Below, one piece after another: positions 26,602 through 35,992 of a stretch of 64,000 nt of DNA. The stretch comes from Brachybacterium paraconglomeratum. Its GTDB lineage: Bacteria; Actinomycetota; Actinomycetes; Actinomycetales; Dermabacteraceae. Below the pieces are notes generated by a model that saw only the letters and a program-made list of their open reading frames with translations, did no database searches and was not told the DNA's origin. The stretch's first letter is position 1. Each line of letters starts with the position of its first letter. A program made the position numbers and the translations under genes. Location of the stretch: assembly GCF_003994255.1 (NCBI RefSeq), contig NZ_ML133853.1, positions 124,001 through 188,000 of the forward strand, read 5' to 3'.

Positions 26602-28812
26602 CCCCGCGGGGAACCGCTCCCAGACGCGGTGGCTCCCGAGCAGGGCGATGATCTCGCCGAGCACGCTCTCGCCGTCCTCGCCGACGACGAGCCCTGCGCC
26701 GCCGGGGGCGGTGCGCGCCTCGAGCGCCTCGCGGCCCGGCCCCCAGGCGCCGATCGCCTTCGCGTGGCGCCAGCATTCGTCGATCAGCTTGCCCACCCGC
26801 GGCTCGACCTCGCCGTTCCCGGGCGCGCCGGCCTTCGGGTCCACCGAGGGGCGGGAGTCCGGGGCGAGGAGCGGGTTGCCGGCGAGCAGCAGGGCGTCCA
26901 CCTCGACGGAGGCGGCGGTGCCGAGCGTGCGAGCCACCGCCACTCCGGCGACCTCGCCGCCGCGCGGTGCGATGACCAACGGGGTCATCGAGGCGGCGAC
27001 GATCGCCTCGTGCAGCGCCGGCAGGTCCGCGTTGTCGGCCTCGGGGTCGACGACGATGCCGATCTTCCTGCCGTCGACGGGCCAGCTGCCGCCGAGCTGG
27101 GACAGCGGTGCGCTGATGGCCGGCCCCTCCTCGGGCCCGTCGGCCGGGACCGTCGGCTCCGGGGCGGGCAGGCCGAGGGCCGAGGCGACCCGCGCGCAGA
27201 GCTCGCCGTCGATGTTCGCCAGGCTCTGCAGCTGGCGCTCCTTGATCGTGTTCTCGTAGCACTTGCCGAGCTCGAAGGAGTACGCGTCGACGATGTGGTC
27301 CTTCTCGACCGGCGTCATGCTTCGCCAGAACAGGCGGGTCTGGCTGAAGTGGTCCTCGAAGGTGGCCGAGAGCTCCCGCTCCTTCACGCCCTCGGGCACG
27401 CGGACCGGCAGGTCCTCGAAGGCGTCGTCCATCTCGCCGGCCATGAACGGGCAGCCCCCGTCCAGGGAGTTCGGCTGATAGGGCGCGACACCGGCGTGGT
27501 CGCCCTGCTGGCCGTAGCCGTCCCGGAGCATGTCGTTGACCGGGGCGTGCGCGCGGTTGATCGGCAGCTGCGCGAAGTTCGGCCCGCCGAGCCGGGTGAG
27601 CTGGGTGTCGACGTAGGAGAACAGCCGCACCTGCAGCAGCGGGTCGTCGGTGACGTCGATGCCCGGCACCAGATGGCCGGGGTTGAAGGCCACCTGCTCG
27701 GTCTCGGCGAAGTAGTTGCTGGGGTTGCGGTCCAGGGTGAGCCGGCCGATGGGCTGCACCGGCGCCAGCTCCTCGGGCACGAACTTCGTGGGGTCCAGCA
27801 GGTCGATCCCCTCGAAGCTCTGCTCCTCGTCGTCGGGGAACACCTGGATCCCGAGCTCCCAGCTGGGGTGGGCGCCGGACTCGATCGCATCGGCGAGGTC
27901 GCGGCGATGGAAATCCGGGTCGTTGCCGCCCAGGAGCTGCGCCTCCTCCCAGGTCAGCGAGTGCACGCCGAGCTGCGGCTTCCAATGGAACTTCACCAGC
28001 GAGGTCTCCCCGGCGGCGTTCGCGAGCCGGAAGGTGTGGATCCCGAAGCCCTCCATCATCCGGTAGGACCGCGGGATGCCGCGGTCGCCCATGAACCACA
28101 GGGTGTGGTGCTGGGCCTCGGTGTGCAGGGAGACGAAGTCCCAGAAGGTGTCGTGCGCGCTCTGGGCCTGGGGGATCTCCCGATCGGGATGGGGCTTGGC
28201 GGCGTGGACGACGTCGGGGAACTTGATGCCGTCCTGGATGAAGAACACCGGGATGTTGTTGGCGACCAGGTCGAAGGTTCCCTCGTCGGTGTAGAACTTC
28301 GTGGCGAAGCCGCGCGTGTCCCGGGCGGTGTCCATCGAGCCGCGCGAGCCGACGACGGTGGAGAAGCGGGTGAAAACCTCGGTGCGCTTCCCCTTGGCGA
28401 GGAATCCGGCCCGGCACACGGGCTCCGCGGTGCCGTACCCCTCGAAGACGCCGTGGGCGGCGGCACCGCGGGCGTGGACCACTCGTTCCGGGATCCGCTC
28501 GTGGTCGAAGTGGGTGATCTTCTCGCGCAGGTGGTGGTCCTGCAGCAGCACGGGGCCGCGTCTGCCCGCCTTCAGCGAGTGGTCGGTGTCGCGCAGGCGC
28601 GCTCCCTGCGAGGTGGTCAGGAAGGCCCCCTGCTGGGCGTTCGTGCTGTGCTCCGGGCCCGGCTCGGCGCCGGTGGGCGTGCGCGGCTGCGCACCCTGCT
28701 GATCGGGCTTCGGCGGGAGGGGCCCGTCCGGCGTGGTCGGCTCCTCGAGCTGGGGCGGGCGGCTGCCGGGCCGGCCGGGAGCGGGGGTGGGGGTCTTCTT
28801 CGGAGGGGTCAT
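26596..28812 (-). CDS. katE: large-subunit catalase (KatE/HPII type)
   Basis: Monofunctional haem catalase of 738 residues, clade 2. The distal His lies in RVVHARGAAAHGVFEGY near residue 112, the distal Asn in NNIPVFFIQDGIKFPD near 185, and the proximal haem-ligand Tyr in VRLFSYVDTQLTRLGG near 400. A C-terminal flavodoxin-like (class I glutamine-amidotransferase-like) domain, about 585-738, distinguishes it from small-subunit catalases. The N-terminal 50 residues are Pro-rich. AGGAGACACGTC precedes the ATG. Two GATCGGTCCG repeats 22 bases apart lie 113-144 bases upstream and may be an operator. Confidence 0.95.
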   Translation of the reverse strand: MTPPKKTPTPAPGRPGSRPPQLEEPTTPDGPLPPKPDQQGAQPRTPTGAEPGPEHSTNAQQGAFLTTSQGARLRDTDHSLKAGRRGPVLLQDHHLREKITHFDHERIPERVVHARGAAAHGVFEGYGTAEPVCRAGFLAKGKRTEVFTRFSTVVGSRGSMDTARDTRGFATKFYTDEGTFDLVANNIPVFFIQDGIKFPDVVHAAKPHPDREIPQAQSAHDTFWDFVSLHTEAQHHTLWFMGDRGIPRSYRMMEGFGIHTFRLANAAGETSLVKFHWKPQLGVHSLTWEEAQLLGGNDPDFHRRDLADAIESGAHPSWELGIQVFPDDEEQSFEGIDLLDPTKFVPEELAPVQPIGRLTLDRNPSNYFAETEQVAFNPGHLVPGIDVTDDPLLQVRLFSYVDTQLTRLGGPNFAQLPINRAHAPVNDMLRDGYGQQGDHAGVAPYQPNSLDGGCPFMAGEMDDAFEDLPVRVPEGVKERELSATFEDHFSQTRLFWRSMTPVEKDHIVDAYSFELGKCYENTIKERQLQSLANIDGELCARVASALGLPAPEPTVPADGPEEGPAISAPLSQLGGSWPVDGRKIGIVVDPEADNADLPALHEAIVAASMTPLVIAPRGGEVAGVAVARTLGTAASVEVDALLLAGNPLLAPDSRPSVDPKAGAPGNGEVEPRVGKLIDECWRHAKAIGAWGPGREALEARTAPGGAGLVVGEDGESVLGEIIALLGSHRVWERFPAGA

Positions 28813-28993
28813 GACGTGTCTCCTCGGGGGGCTCGCGCGGGTCGTCGCTGACGCACGTCACGGTAGGCGTGCACGCGGCGGAACGACAGTCTCCCGAGCG
28901 TCCGTGCAGGGCAGTGCGCAGAACGATCGGTCCGTGCGGCCAGGCTGATCGGTCCGAGGAGATCAGCAGGCGCCTGCCTGGCCGACCTCGCGA
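28813..28993. other. katE upstream region with paired GATCGGTCCG repeats
   Basis: GATCGGTCCG occurs at 28925-28934 and 28947-28956, starts 22 bases apart, and once more at 25221-25230 ahead of the permease gene. GCAGGCGCCTGC (28966-28977) is a 12-bp palindrome just past the stop of the zinc-ribbon gene and may terminate the PBP unit. Confidence 0.45.
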
Positions 28994-29206
28994 TCAGCCC
29001 TTCGACCGGTTCCCGCGCATGGCGCGCTTGGCGCGGGCGAACCAGCCGCCGGTGGAGATCGCGTTCGGGACGCCGCCGCCGGCCATGAAGCCGGCGGTCT
29101 GCCCCATCAGGCGGGTGTGGCAGCTCTCGCACAGCCGGCGTCCCGTGATCGAGCGGTGCACCGTCCCGCGGATCCGGTTGCGGCACTGCTCGCAGCGGGT
29201 GGCCAT
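28994..29206 (-). CDS. zinc-ribbon protein
   Basis: 70-residue protein with two Cys pairs, CEQC near residue 5 and CESC near 27, a zinc-ribbon spacing. A Gly/Ala segment (GQTAGFMAGGGVPNAISTGG) follows, and the C-terminus is basic (FARAKRAMRGNRSKG), which suggests nucleic-acid or phosphate contact. Its ATG is 2 bases after the penicillin-binding protein stop, so the two share a message. Function unknown. Confidence 0.7.
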   Translation of the reverse strand: MATRCEQCRNRIRGTVHRSITGRRLCESCHTRLMGQTAGFMAGGGVPNAISTGGWFARAKRAMRGNRSKG

Positions 29207-29208
29207 GG

Positions 29209-31830
29209 TCAGTCCCCTCCTCGGCCGCCGTCACGGCCCTCGCGGCCGCCGCCGAGCCCCTGGCCCTCGCCGGGCAGCAGGTCCTCGACCTCGGGGAGAC
29301 CCGCGTCGGCCTCCTCCTCGCCGCCCTCCTCGTCGGCCGGCGGCTCCTCGGTGGGCTGGTCCGCGGGAGGCTCCTCGTCCGCGGGCGGCTCCTCCGACGG
29401 GGGCTGCTCGGTGGGCTCGGGCTCCTCCGTCGTCGGCTCCTCCGTGGGCTCGGGCTCCTCCGTCGTCGGCTCCTCCGTCGTCGGCTCCTCGGTGGTCGGC
29501 TCCTCCGTGGTGGGCTCCTCGCTGGGCTCCTCCTGCGTCGGCTCCGGGGCCTGGGTCGGCTCGGGCTCCTGCGTGGGCGGCGGGACGTAGCTGCGCTCCT
29601 GCGTCTCGTTGTCCAGCTGCACCTCCTCGGGGAACTCGAGGTACTCCTCGCCCTCCAGGGAGGTCGACATGATGTCGCCCCAGATCTGGGTGGGGAAGGT
29701 GCCGCCGGTGATGTTCTGCTCCCCGCCGAAGGGGGTCAGGGTCTCCTCGGAGGTGCCGTCGGCCGAGGGCTGGAACATGCCCACGGCGGTGACCAGCTGC
29801 GGGGTGAAGCCCACGAACCAGGCCGAGCGGAAGCTCTCAGAGGTGCCGGTCTTGCCGGCGACCGGGCGGCCGCCCATGACGTTCTGCAGGTCGCGGGCGG
29901 AGCCCTGGGTGGGCGGGCCCTGGAGGGCCACGGTCGCGTTGATCGCGACCTCCTCGTCCATGCCCTGGGTGTCCGTGGTCTCGTGCTCGTAGCGCGAGGA
30001 GCCGTCGGGCCGGGTCACGGACTGCACGACGTAGCTGTCGCGGTGCACGCCGCCGGAGGCGATCGAGCCGTACACCTCGGCCATCTCCGCGACCGTCGGG
30101 GAGGCGGAGCCGAGCACGTTCGAGGCGTCGGGGAACAGGCCCGGGGTCTTCTCCGGCAGGCCCAGGGAGATCGCCGTCTCCATGGTGCGCTCGGGACCGA
30201 CCTCGAGGTTCGCCTCCGCGTAGGCGGTGTTGATCGAGCTGGTGGTCGCCTTCTCGAGGGTCACCCGGCCGTAGTCGATGTCGTTGAAGTTCTTCACCGT
30301 CCAGCCGCCGCGGAAGGTCTTCGGCGAGTCGCCGTCCCAGCGGGAGTCCAGCGGGTAGCCGTCCTCGAGCGCGGCGATCAGGGTGAAGGTCTTGAAGATC
30401 GAGCCGGCCTGCATCCGGGACTGGGTCGCGTCGTTCTGCGCCTGGGTGACGTAGTCCGCGCCGCCGTACATGCCGCGGATCGCGCCGGTGGAGGGGTCCA
30501 TCGTCACGGTGCCCACGCGGTTGTTCTCGGGCCGGTCCTCGGGCAGGTTCTCGACTGCCTGGACGGTGTTCTCCTGGATCGCCGGGTCGATCGTGGAGAC
30601 GATGGTGAAGCCGCCGGTGTTGATCTCGTCCTCGGTGAAGCCCTCGGAGATCAGCTCGTTGCGCACCTGCGACAGGAGGTAGCCGTTGGTGCCGCCGAGG
30701 GAGTTCTCGGAGTTCGGCTCGACCGTCGTCGGGAACTCGAGGGCGTCCGCCTCGGCGGGGGTCATCTGCTCCTCGGCGACCTGACGGGTGATCACCCGGT
30801 CCCACAGCTGCGTGGACTTCTCCGGATCGTTCGCCGGGTCGTAGGTCGAGGGGCTCGGGATCACGGCGACCAGCAGCGCGGCCTCCGCGTCGGTGAGCTC
30901 GGAGGCGTTCTTGCCGAAGTAGGCCTGGGAGGCCTCCTGCACGCCGTAGGCGCCGCGGCCGAAGTAGATGGTGTTGAGGTAGCGGGAGAGGATCTCGTCC
31001 TTGGAGAGCTCCTGGTCCGCCTTCAGCGCCATGATCGCCTCCTTCGCCTTGCCGACGTAGGAGGTCTCGGTGCCGGTGTAGTACCGCTCCACGTACTGCA
31101 TGGTGATGGTGGAGCCGCCCTGGCGGGCCCCGCCCTGGAGGTTGTTGACGAAGGCGCGGACGATGCCGCGCGGGGAGACGCCGCGGTTCTCGTAGAAGCT
31201 CGAGTCCTCGCTCGCGACGACGGCCTGCTTGACGTTGTCGGGGATCTCGTCGGCCGGGAGCTCGGTGCGGTTGATCTCGCTGAACTTGCCCATCTCGGTC
31301 TCGCCATCGGCGAAGTAGACGCGGGAGGTCTGGGCGAGCGCGAAGTCGGAGGGCTCGGGCACCTCGGTGTCGTTGTACAGCCACACCGCGAAGCCGAGCC
31401 CTGCCAGCACGAACAGCGCCATGGCGCCGACGATCATGCGCAGCGAGGGAATCCAGCGCCAGGGGTTCTTCCGCCCGGCGCGGGGGTAGTTCAGGAAGTT
31501 CGTGGCCGCGACCTTCTTCCCGCGGCCATTCCCCGCGCCCTTCGGGGCGGCGCCGGCGTGGCGGGCGCTCACGGAGGTGCGGGAGGTGGGGCGCTTCGCG
31601 GAGCTCGCGGGGGCGGCCGACGTGCTGGCGGCGGCGCCTGTCCCTGCGCCGGAGGTCCCCTTCGACGAGGTGCGGCTGGTGCCCTTGGCGCTGCCGGTGC
31701 TCTTCGAGGACCCTCTGCGGCTGCTGCCCTGGGCGGCGCCGCCCTTCGCGGACTTCCCGGAGGGCGTGCGGCGCACACCCGCGGCGCGGCGGTTGCCGCC
31801 GCCGCTCGACGGGCGTCGGGACTCGCTCAT
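29209..31830 (-). CDS. bifunctional penicillin-binding protein (glycosyltransferase/transpeptidase)
   Basis: Class A PBP of 873 residues. The 120-residue N-terminus is basic and low complexity (many Lys/Ser/Thr/Gly), followed by a membrane anchor (AMALFVLAGLGFAVWLY, about 132-150). The GT51 glycosyltransferase has EDSSFYENRGVSPRGI near 211 and GGSTITMQYVERYY near 245. The transpeptidase has SxxK in AGSIFKTF near 478, SxN in SSINTAY near 531 and KTGT near 658. After residue 745 comes a 125-residue Pro/Glu/Thr tail with repeated TTEEP units. The ATG at 31828-31830 follows CAGGAGCAGCC. It builds and cross-links peptidoglycan. Confidence 0.92.
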   Translation of the reverse strand: MSESRRPSSGGGNRRAAGVRRTPSGKSAKGGAAQGSSRRGSSKSTGSAKGTSRTSSKGTSGAGTGAAASTSAAPASSAKRPTSRTSVSARHAGAAPKGAGNGRGKKVAATNFLNYPRAGRKNPWRWIPSLRMIVGAMALFVLAGLGFAVWLYNDTEVPEPSDFALAQTSRVYFADGETEMGKFSEINRTELPADEIPDNVKQAVVASEDSSFYENRGVSPRGIVRAFVNNLQGGARQGGSTITMQYVERYYTGTETSYVGKAKEAIMALKADQELSKDEILSRYLNTIYFGRGAYGVQEASQAYFGKNASELTDAEAALLVAVIPSPSTYDPANDPEKSTQLWDRVITRQVAEEQMTPAEADALEFPTTVEPNSENSLGGTNGYLLSQVRNELISEGFTEDEINTGGFTIVSTIDPAIQENTVQAVENLPEDRPENNRVGTVTMDPSTGAIRGMYGGADYVTQAQNDATQSRMQAGSIFKTFTLIAALEDGYPLDSRWDGDSPKTFRGGWTVKNFNDIDYGRVTLEKATTSSINTAYAEANLEVGPERTMETAISLGLPEKTPGLFPDASNVLGSASPTVAEMAEVYGSIASGGVHRDSYVVQSVTRPDGSSRYEHETTDTQGMDEEVAINATVALQGPPTQGSARDLQNVMGGRPVAGKTGTSESFRSAWFVGFTPQLVTAVGMFQPSADGTSEETLTPFGGEQNITGGTFPTQIWGDIMSTSLEGEEYLEFPEEVQLDNETQERSYVPPPTQEPEPTQAPEPTQEEPSEEPTTEEPTTEEPTTEEPTTEEPEPTEEPTTEEPEPTEQPPSEEPPADEEPPADQPTEEPPADEEGGEEEADAGLPEVEDLLPGEGQGLGGGREGRDGGRGGD

Positions 31831-32002
31831 GGCTGCTCCTGGTCCTTCGGGGGCATGGACGGATGAGGGCGCCGCAGCGTCCAGCTCCCCAGTATGAGCA
31901 CGCCCCCGGTCCCGACGGAACGATCCGGCGGCGAAACACACAGGGTGTGCACGAGCCGTGCGGCCTCGCTCACACCGCCCCCGAGCGACGCGCCGAGGAC
32001 CC

Positions 32003-33481
32003 CTACCCCTCGGTCCGGGCCTCCCACCAGGCACGCAGCTCCTGCTCGGCGCGCTCCTGGCCGAGCGGGCCGTGCTCCATCCGCAGCTCGAGCAGATGCT
32101 TGTACGCCTCGCCCACCTCGCGTCCGGGCGTCAGGTCGAGGATCTCCATGATCCGGTTGCCGTCGAGGTCGGGACGGATACGCCCGATCTCCTCCTGCTC
32201 GGCGAGGTGGTCGATGCGGGCCTCGAGCTCGTCGTAGGCACGGGCGAGGGTGCGGGCCTTGCGCCGGTTGCGGGTGGTGACGTCGGCGCGGGTGAGGCGA
32301 TGGAGGTGCTGGAGCAGGTCGCCGGCGTCGGTGACGTAGCGGCGCACCGCCGAGTCGGTCCACGGCGAGTCGACATAGCCGTGGAAGCGCAGATGCAGCT
32401 CCACCAGGCGCGCCACCTTCTTGGTGGTGTCCTTGTCGAAGGTCAGGGCCTTCATCCGCTTCGCGGTCATCTTCGCGCCGACGGTCTCGTGGAAGCGGAA
32501 GGTCACCGCGCCGCCGTCCTCGAAGCGGCGCGTGGCGGGCTTGCCCACGTCGTGCATCAGCGCGGCGAGGCGCAGCACCAGGTCGGGGCCCTCGCACGGC
32601 CCGCCCGAGCCGGCGGGGCTCTCGAGGTCGATCGCCTGGTCGAGCACGGTGAGGGTGTGCTCGTAGACGTCCTTGTGGTGGTGGTGCTCGTCGATCTCGA
32701 GCTGGAGAGCCGGCAGCTCGGGCAGCACGTGCGCGGCAAGGCCCAGCTCGGTCATCAGCTCGAGGCCGCCGCGGGGGTGGGCGCCGAGCATGAGCTTGAC
32801 GAGCTCCTCCCGCACCCGCTCGGCGGAGACGATCGTGATCCGCTCGGCGAGCTGCTCGATCGCGTCGGCCGTGGCGTCCTCGATCCGGAAGCCGAGCTGG
32901 GCGACGAAGCGGACCGCCCGCATCATCCGCAGCGGGTCGTCGTCGAAGGACTGGACGGGCGCGACGGGGGTGCGCAGCAGGGTGCGGGCGAGGTCGGCGA
33001 GCCCGTCGAAGGGGTCGACCAGCTCGAGGGAGGGCAGGCGCACCGCCATCGCGTTGACGGTGAAGTCGCGGCGGGAGAGATCGCCCTCGAGGGTGTCGCC
33101 GTACTCGACCTGCGGCTTGCGCGAGGCCGGGTCGTAGGACTCGGTGCGATAGGTCGTGATCTCGACCTTCACCCCGTCCCGCATCCCGCCGAGGGTGCCG
33201 AAGTCGCGCCCCATGTCCCAGATCGCCCCGTCCCGCGTCCAGGAGCGGAGGATCGCCTCGGTCTGCTCGGGCCGGGCGGAGGTGGTGAAGTCGAGGTCGG
33301 CGCTCGAGCGGCCCAGCACCGCGTCCCGCACCGGCCCGCCCACCAGGGCGAGCTCGTGGCCGCCGGCCTCGAACAGCCTCCCCAGCTCGTGGACCTCCTC
33401 GGGCAGGGCCCGGAACATCGAGGCGGCACGGGTGCGGGCGGTCGCGAGGCGCTCGGCGGTCTCGTCGGCAGGTTCGGTCAC
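32003..33481 (-). CDS. cca: CCA-adding tRNA nucleotidyltransferase
   Basis: Adds or repairs the 3' CCA of tRNA, needed here because at least the tRNA-Leu above does not encode CCA. 492 residues from GTG at 33479-33481 (VTEPADETAERL). The nucleotidyltransferase motif GGPVRDAVLGRSSADLDFT (about residue 47) and the tRNA-binding/RRDFTVNAMAVRL segment (near 138) are followed by an HD domain with LAALMHDVGKPATRRF (near 307). The divergently located DUF6049 gene starts 96 bp away. The neighbourhood matches the mycobacterial pcnA region, without the NUDIX gene. Confidence 0.93.
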   Translation of the reverse strand: MTEPADETAERLATARTRAASMFRALPEEVHELGRLFEAGGHELALVGGPVRDAVLGRSSADLDFTTSARPEQTEAILRSWTRDGAIWDMGRDFGTLGGMRDGVKVEITTYRTESYDPASRKPQVEYGDTLEGDLSRRDFTVNAMAVRLPSLELVDPFDGLADLARTLLRTPVAPVQSFDDDPLRMMRAVRFVAQLGFRIEDATADAIEQLAERITIVSAERVREELVKLMLGAHPRGGLELMTELGLAAHVLPELPALQLEIDEHHHHKDVYEHTLTVLDQAIDLESPAGSGGPCEGPDLVLRLAALMHDVGKPATRRFEDGGAVTFRFHETVGAKMTAKRMKALTFDKDTTKKVARLVELHLRFHGYVDSPWTDSAVRRYVTDAGDLLQHLHRLTRADVTTRNRRKARTLARAYDELEARIDHLAEQEEIGRIRPDLDGNRIMEILDLTPGREVGEAYKHLLELRMEHGPLGQERAEQELRAWWEARTEG

Positions 33482-33577
33482 GGGCGGTCCTGTCCAGGGG
33501 AGGAGGGGATGGAGATGTCGTGGAGGCGGGCGCGCCTCCTCGGCGCCTCTACGGTAGCGGCCGCTTACAGTGTCCCC

Positions 33578-35992
33578 ATGCCGTCGTCCCAACCTGCCGT
33601 GCGCCCGGTGCTCGCGGCACTGCTGGCGGCACTGGTCATCGCCTCATCAGTGCTGGTCAGCGGCCCGGCGACCGCGCTCCCGGGCGCGCAGGCCGCGCGC
33701 GTGGAGAGCCCGTCGGCCCCGTCCGTCCCGGACGACGACGCGCCGGTGACCATGGACCTCGTCTCACTGACCCCCACCTCCCTCGCCCCCGGCGGCACGC
33801 TCCGGGCCGAGGTCGAGGTGACCAACGCCTCCTCCGCGCCGCTGACCGACCTCGACCTCGAGCTGCGCACCCGCACCTCCCGGGTCACCGACCGGGAGGC
33901 CCTCGCGAGCTGGCAGGCGGAGGCCGGGCCCGACGTCGAGGGACCGGCGCTGGCCACCGCCTCCGGGACCCCGCCCGCGAGCCTCGCGCCCGGGGAGAGC
34001 ACCACCCTCGTCGTCGAGGCCACCGCCGAGGAGCTCGGTTACTCGGAGGAGACCTATTACTGGGGGACTCGCCGCGTCTCCCTCACCGCCGTCGCGGACG
34101 ACGAGCCGCTCGCGGGTCTGCGCACCTTCGCGGTGTGGCGGCCCGACGGCGCCGAGGAGACCATCACCCAGTCCACGCTGCTGCCGGTGTCCGAGGCCGA
34201 CGCCGCCTCCGCGGTGCTCGCCCCGGAGGAGCACGCGGCCTCCGCCGAGCAGGGGCGGCTCGCCTCCCTGCGGGCCCTCGCCGCCCGCGAGGACGTCGAC
34301 TGGTGGCTGGATCCCGCGCTGATGGATCCGCCGACCCTGCCCGAGCCCGAGGCCGCGGGCGGCGAGGAGGCGGAGGGCTCCTCGGCCGCGCCGTCCCTGC
34401 GCCCCGACCCGGCGTCCACCGCGATCGCCGACGAGCTCGACACCGCCGTCGGCGAGCGCACCGTGCTCGCCACCCCCTACGCGGGCGCCGACCTGGTGAG
34501 CCTGCGCGAGTCCGGGGCGATGCTGCTCGAGGGCGCCGCCCGGGACGCGGCCGACGAGGTGTGGGAGGCCCGCGGCATCTCGCCCCGCGCCCAGGTCCTC
34601 GGCGTCCCCGGCGCGGAGGCGGACGCCGAGGCCCTCGAGGACGCGATCGAGGTCGGCGCGACCGCCGCCGTGGTGCCCTCCAGCTCGCTGCGCCCCGACC
34701 CCAGCTCCGCGGTGACACCGAGCTCGGTGGGCGTGTACGAGTCCTCCCGCACCGAGGGCGCGCAGCTGTCCGTGCTCGCCCCCGATCCCGTGCTCTCCGA
34801 GGAGTTCTCGCAGCTGACCGGGGACTCGGACGCGGAGCAGACCCGTCAGCGGCTGCTCGCCGAGACCGCCACGATCGCCTCCGAGTACTCCCGCGCGCCC
34901 CGCCACCTGCTGATCTCCCCGTCGGCCGGGGCGGACCTGGACCCCGCGGCCGCCGGTGCGGTGCTCGACGCCTTCGCCGAGGCGCCCTGGATCGAGTCGG
35001 GCCGCACCTCGACGCTGCTGGACACCGCGGACCAGCAGGCCTGGACCACCGACCCGGGTGCCGACGGCGGGGAGCCGTACGCCCTCGGCCGGCTGCAGGC
35101 CGAGGACGTGCACCCCTCCGGCCCGTCCGACGGGAGCTGGCGGGTGCTCGAGGCGACGACCGAGGCGCAGCTGCTGGACCCGGCGGTCCTCGAGGACCTC
35201 GAGGGCACCTGGCGCCGGCTCGACGCGCTCGGCGAGGCGATGGAGGACGACGCCCCGCTGGACGCCGCGCGCCGCGAGATCCTCTCCGCGACCTCCCTCG
35301 CCTGGCGCGGGGACCCCGGGACCCCGGCCTCCCGGGCGCAGGACGCCGCCGAGCGGGCCGACGCCCTGCAGGACCGGATCCAGGTGGTCCCCGCCTCCGG
35401 CTACAACGTCGTCTCCGACACCGCCGCCGTGCCCATCACGATCACCAACGGCCTGGACACCCCGATCACGGTGAAGGTCACGGTCACCTCCGACCGGCCC
35501 CTGGTCCAGGTCGGGGAGCCCGCGGTGGTCACCGTCCCGGCGCACGGCCAGACCAACGCGAGCGTGGACGTGGAGGCGGTCGCCAACGGCTCCGTCACCC
35601 TCACCACCACCCTCACCACCGAGGACGACCGGCAGCTGACCGACCCCGTCGACGTGCCGCTGACGGTGAACCCGTCGTGGGAGAACTGGACCACGCTCCT
35701 GCTCGTCATCGCGATGGGCCTGCTGGTCGTCGTCGGCGTCGCCCGCGCCCGCCGCACCGGCTCCAGCACCCGCGCCCCCGCGATCCGGGGCCCCGAGGAC
35801 CCGGAGGAGCTCGCCCGCACGGGCCGCACCACGCTGGACACCTCGGTGCCGGAGCGGACCTGGACCGAACGGGGGAGGCACCGCGACGGGGACGCGGCCG
35901 ACGGGCCCGACGAGAGGCCCGGGACCGCGCCCGACCCGAACGACATCCCTGACCACGACCCCGACGACACCCCCGAGGAGGACCCCCGATGA
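33578..35992 (+). CDS. DUF6049 family membrane-anchored surface protein
   Basis: 804-residue protein with an N-terminal signal (ALLAALVIASSVLVSGPATALPG, about 10-33), beta-rich repeats beginning VSLTPTSLAPGGTLRAEV, a long middle part and one C-terminal membrane helix (TTLLLVIAMGLLVVVGVA, about 705-722) followed by an acidic cytoplasmic tail. The family (DUF6049; Rv3909 in M. tuberculosis) lies next to mviN in many actinobacteria, which ties it to envelope assembly. Start ATG 33578. Function not known biochemically. ATGA overlap with murJ. Confidence 0.85.
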   Translation: MPSSQPAVRPVLAALLAALVIASSVLVSGPATALPGAQAARVESPSAPSVPDDDAPVTMDLVSLTPTSLAPGGTLRAEVEVTNASSAPLTDLDLELRTRTSRVTDREALASWQAEAGPDVEGPALATASGTPPASLAPGESTTLVVEATAEELGYSEETYYWGTRRVSLTAVADDEPLAGLRTFAVWRPDGAEETITQSTLLPVSEADAASAVLAPEEHAASAEQGRLASLRALAAREDVDWWLDPALMDPPTLPEPEAAGGEEAEGSSAAPSLRPDPASTAIADELDTAVGERTVLATPYAGADLVSLRESGAMLLEGAARDAADEVWEARGISPRAQVLGVPGAEADAEALEDAIEVGATAAVVPSSSLRPDPSSAVTPSSVGVYESSRTEGAQLSVLAPDPVLSEEFSQLTGDSDAEQTRQRLLAETATIASEYSRAPRHLLISPSAGADLDPAAAGAVLDAFAEAPWIESGRTSTLLDTADQQAWTTDPGADGGEPYALGRLQAEDVHPSGPSDGSWRVLEATTEAQLLDPAVLEDLEGTWRRLDALGEAMEDDAPLDAARREILSATSLAWRGDPGTPASRAQDAAERADALQDRIQVVPASGYNVVSDTAAVPITITNGLDTPITVKVTVTSDRPLVQVGEPAVVTVPAHGQTNASVDVEAVANGSVTLTTTLTTEDDRQLTDPVDVPLTVNPSWENWTTLLLVIAMGLLVVVGVARARRTGSSTRAPAIRGPEDPEELARTGRTTLDTSVPERTWTERGRHRDGDAADGPDERPGTAPDPNDIPDHDPDDTPEEDPR

